Shown piece after piece: positions 33,626 through 35,924 of a stretch of 35,924 nt of DNA. The translations under genes and the position numbers were made by a program. The stretch's first letter is position 1. Each line of letters begins with the position of its first letter. The notes under the pieces were generated by a model. The model had not been told where the DNA came from, ran no database searches, and saw only the letters and a list, made by a program, of their open reading frames with translations. Source of the stretch: Nitrospinaceae bacterium (GTDB lineage: Bacteria > Nitrospinota > Nitrospinia > Nitrospinales > VA-1); contig JAJDBA010000309.1 of the NCBI GenBank assembly GCA_029261675.1, forward strand, positions 1 to 35,924, in the 5' to 3' direction.

Positions 33626-35515
33626 ATGTGCGGCATAGCGGGTCTTCTCGATTTTGATGAAAATAGCCAACCTGGGAGTTCGGGTAAAATTCTCCGGTTA
33701 ATGCTGGATAGCATCCGGCATCGTGGCCCTGATGATCGTGGAGAAGAACTTATATCCAGTGAAGACGGCCCGACTCTCCATTTAGGTCATCAGAGATTCT
33801 CCATCATTGATCTTAGTCCCGGTGGCCATCAACCGATGCCCAACGACGACCAATCTCTCTGGCTTTCTACCAACAGCGAAATATATAACTACAGAGAACT
33901 GCGCGAAGAATTATCTGACAATTTCCGTTTTAATTCGCAATCAGACACGGAGGTTCTTTTAAAATCTTACGAACACTGGGGCCTGGATTGTCTGCAAAAA
34001 CTCCGAGGCATGTTTGCGTTTGCTGTATGGGATTCCAAAAAACAATCGCTGATTCTAGTGCGTGATCGACTGGGCATAAAACCTCTCTATTATCTATCCA
34101 CTGAAAAACAGTTTTTATTCGCTTCTGAAGTACGCGCCCTACTCGCTTCGGGATTATCGGATTCTGAAATAAACCCTACTGGACTCTATCATTACCTTTC
34201 ATTCGGGCATTTGAAATCCCCAAGCACCCTAATCGGCAATATTCAGGAACTCAAACCGGGTCATTATCTCATTGTTGACCGAGAAGGTAACTTTGAGGAA
34301 ACACGCTATTGGCATCCCTTGAATTCTTTGGAAGTGATTGAAAATGACGGTGAATCCATTCAGAACATCCTTCAGGATGCTGTAAGGTTCAGACAAGTCA
34401 GCGATGTTCCTATCGGTGCTTTTTTAAGTGGTGGCATTGATTCAAGCGCCATCGTTTCTCATATGGCGAGCATTTCAGACGAGCCGATAAACACACTCAC
34501 TATTGGGTTCAAAGAAAAAGAGTTTGATGAGTCTGAGCACTCAGCAGAAATATCGCGTTTGTTTAAAACGAAGCATCAGTTACTCACTTTAGATGAAGAA
34601 CAGTTGTTGGATGCCCTGCCCGCGGCAATCGGCGCCATGGATCAACCGACAATGGATGGGATTAATACGTTTCTTATTTCCCGTGCGGCTCAGGAAGCGG
34701 GATTGAAAGTGGTGTTGAGCGGATTGGGCGGCGACGAATTATTTGGTGGCTACCCCTCTTTCCGTCTTCTTCCGGAATTGCGTGCTCGGAAGACAATGGT
34801 AAAACAGTTGCCCAATTTTTTATTGCGGCTAGCTACTGGGATATTAAAAAAATCTTTTCCGTCTGATCAAAACAATAAAATCAAGCATTGGACAGAAGGA
34901 AAATTTAGCGGAGTGCATGAGTACTATTTGCTACGAGCTCTTTATTGCGAAGATCAAATTTTTGAATTGTTTGTTGACCCGACTTTGGCAGAAAAAGAAA
35001 TTCAAAAAGATTTCGAAGCGACCAGCGAATCGCTCAGTTATGAAAATCTCGATGGCGATTTTAATTTGATCTCTTATTTGGAAACCACTCATTATTTGCA
35101 GAACATGCTTCTTAGAGATACCGACATGATGAGTATGTCGCATCCATTAGAGGTGCGAGTGCCTTTCATGGATCATAAACTCGTTGAGCATATGTTCAGC
35201 ATGCCAACTCATCTTAAAAAGTTGTCTAAAACCCCCAAAGCTCTGCTGGTGGATTCGATGAAGCCTGCCCTACCCGATTCGATTGTGCACCGTAAAAAAA
35301 TGGGCTTCACACTACCCTTCGAACCCTGGATGCGCGGCGCAATGAAATCGGAAATGGAATCCGTTTTACTTTCTACTGTGCAGCCACTGCAAGATTTGAT
35401 TTCACAGGCGACGGTGGAGAGTATTTGGAAACAGTTTTTAGCAGGAAAAATATCATGGTCACGCCCTTGGGCTTTATATGTGCTCAAGCGATGGGTCGAT
35501 AAAAATCTTTCGTAA
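33626..35515 (+). CDS. asnB: glutamine-hydrolysing asparagine synthetase
   Basis: Amidates aspartate, or an aspartyl-like carboxylate in a modified pathway, using glutamine and ATP. The 629 residues start with the N-terminal nucleophile Cys2 (MCGIAG) and RHRGPDD near residue 31. The synthetase domain follows with the ATP pyrophosphatase loop SGGIDSS (268-274) and GLGGDELFGGYPSF near 369. The usual NGEIYNYRELR motif reads NSEIYNYRELR, so the oxyanion-hole Gly is Ser84, a rare change that might weaken glutaminase activity. The C-terminal region MSMSHPLEVRVPFMDHKLVE is typical of AsnB types found in surface-polysaccharide loci as well as true asparagine synthetase. Confidence 0.9.
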   Translation: MCGIAGLLDFDENSQPGSSGKILRLMLDSIRHRGPDDRGEELISSEDGPTLHLGHQRFSIIDLSPGGHQPMPNDDQSLWLSTNSEIYNYRELREELSDNFRFNSQSDTEVLLKSYEHWGLDCLQKLRGMFAFAVWDSKKQSLILVRDRLGIKPLYYLSTEKQFLFASEVRALLASGLSDSEINPTGLYHYLSFGHLKSPSTLIGNIQELKPGHYLIVDREGNFEETRYWHPLNSLEVIENDGESIQNILQDAVRFRQVSDVPIGAFLSGGIDSSAIVSHMASISDEPINTLTIGFKEKEFDESEHSAEISRLFKTKHQLLTLDEEQLLDALPAAIGAMDQPTMDGINTFLISRAAQEAGLKVVLSGLGGDELFGGYPSFRLLPELRARKTMVKQLPNFLLRLATGILKKSFPSDQNNKIKHWTEGKFSGVHEYYLLRALYCEDQIFELFVDPTLAEKEIQKDFEATSESLSYENLDGDFNLISYLETTHYLQNMLLRDTDMMSMSHPLEVRVPFMDHKLVEHMFSMPTHLKKLSKTPKALLVDSMKPALPDSIVHRKKMGFTLPFEPWMRGAMKSEMESVLLSTVQPLQDLISQATVESIWKQFLAGKISWSRPWALYVLKRWVDKNLS

Positions 35516-35524
35516 GGAATTATT

Positions 35525-35924
35525 TTGGAAACACCTTTCTATCAGGTCGACGTTTTTTCCGATGAACTATTTGGAGGCAATCCATTAGCCGTATTTTTAC
35601 GCGGTGAAGATTTCAAAGAGCCACAGTTTCAGCAGGTCGCGAGGGAAATGAACTTGTCTGAAACCACGTTCGTTCTCCCCTCTTCTCATCCCGACGCAGA
35701 TTTCGATGTCAGAATATTTACTCCGGAAAAGGAAATCCCTTTTGCCGGTCACCCTACTTTGGGCACGGCTTTTGTTTTGCGCCATGCGGGTTTGATTCCT
35801 GCAACACAAGACCATTTACGTTTGAATTTTAAGGCCGGGGTGATTCCAGTCGATTTGCAAGAAGATGGTAAAGTTTTTATGACTCAGCCACTGGGAAACA
35901 TATTGCAGACCTTTCCCAATCCGG
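35525..35924 (+). CDS. PhzF-family isomerase, 5' part (runs off window)
   Basis: Absent from the ORF track because it begins with TTG and has no stop in the window. AAGGA overlaps the asnB stop, six bases before the TTG at 35525. The translation METPFYQVDVFSDELFGGNP, the following MNLSETTFVLP (catalytic Glu) and RIFTPEKEIPFAGHPTLGTA are the classic PhzF signatures. The family includes a phenazine-pathway isomerase and many members of unknown substrate; nothing else here suggests phenazines. About 133 codons are visible, roughly half of the usual 260-300. It is probably co-transcribed with asnB. Confidence 0.9.
   Translation, partial: METPFYQVDVFSDELFGGNPLAVFLRGEDFKEPQFQQVAREMNLSETTFVLPSSHPDADFDVRIFTPEKEIPFAGHPTLGTAFVLRHAGLIPATQDHLRLNFKAGVIPVDLQEDGKVFMTQPLGNILQTFPNP

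Noticed and set aside
1-35924. tRNA, rRNA, CRISPR, insertion-sequence or attachment-site signatures
   Set aside because: No TPsiC-like arm with a matching acceptor stem, no direct-repeat/spacer ladder, no transposase or integrase motif and no terminal inverted repeats were noticed by eye; a tRNAscan and repeat search would settle it.

Overview
The window is densely packed, AT-rich bacterial chromosome with a Gram-negative cell plan: a TolC-type outer-membrane factor, a MacA/MacB-type exporter, a lipoprotein with a lipobox and a CsgG-like fragment. No rRNA, tRNA, CRISPR array, transposase or integrase was recognised. Gene content and style would suit a Nitrospinota- or Desulfobacterota-like lineage, but that placement is a guess from general knowledge, not something the sequence proves.

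Layout. (a) 1-415: the C-terminal end of a CsgG-like protein. (b) 427-8436, minus strand: a pyrimidine operon pyrR-pyrB-pyrC-carA-orf291-carB. Its leader (about 8475-8624) holds a promoter, an exact PyrR-binding loop and an intrinsic terminator, which is a complete PyrR attenuator. An uncharacterised coiled-coil gene sits between carA and carB with 1-nt stop/start overlaps on both sides. (c) 8834-11398, plus strand: a membrane-anchored STAND-type NTPase with a TPR tail. (d) 11400-14177: a 2Fe-2S ferredoxin and a DnaJ/CbpA-type chaperone (minus), then a TPR lipoprotein overlapping a thioredoxin-fold protein (plus). (e) 14219-21464, minus: a 55-aa gene with a very strong promoter and Shine-Dalgarno, a DUF115/Maf-type protein, and a biotin cluster bioF-bioH-like-(DUF429-GAF-histidine kinase)-bioC. 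The kinase with a DUF429 nuclease-fold domain inside a biotin operon is the most unusual object in the window. (f) 21482-22315: two small genes, one unknown and one DUF1566. (g) 22360-29546, minus: tolC-macA-lolD/macB(ATPase)-macB(permease), followed by pabB-pabC. (h) 29958-35924, plus: a MerR-type HTH fused to a receiver domain, a split transketolase, a TIR/nucleoside-deoxyribosyltransferase-like gene that looks like an insertion, an asparagine synthetase, and the start of a PhzF-family gene that runs off the window.

How it fits together. PyrR probably senses UMP and terminates transcription ahead of its own operon, which makes carbamoyl phosphate, carbamoyl aspartate and dihydroorotate. The bio genes make the pimeloyl thioester and KAPA. 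PabB/PabC make p-aminobenzoate for folate. The tripartite pump exports an unknown substrate. The strongest candidates for undescribed biology are the DUF429-kinase fusion, the coiled-coil gene within the car genes, the TIR-like island gene, the membrane STAND-TPR protein and the highly expressed-looking 55-aa gene.
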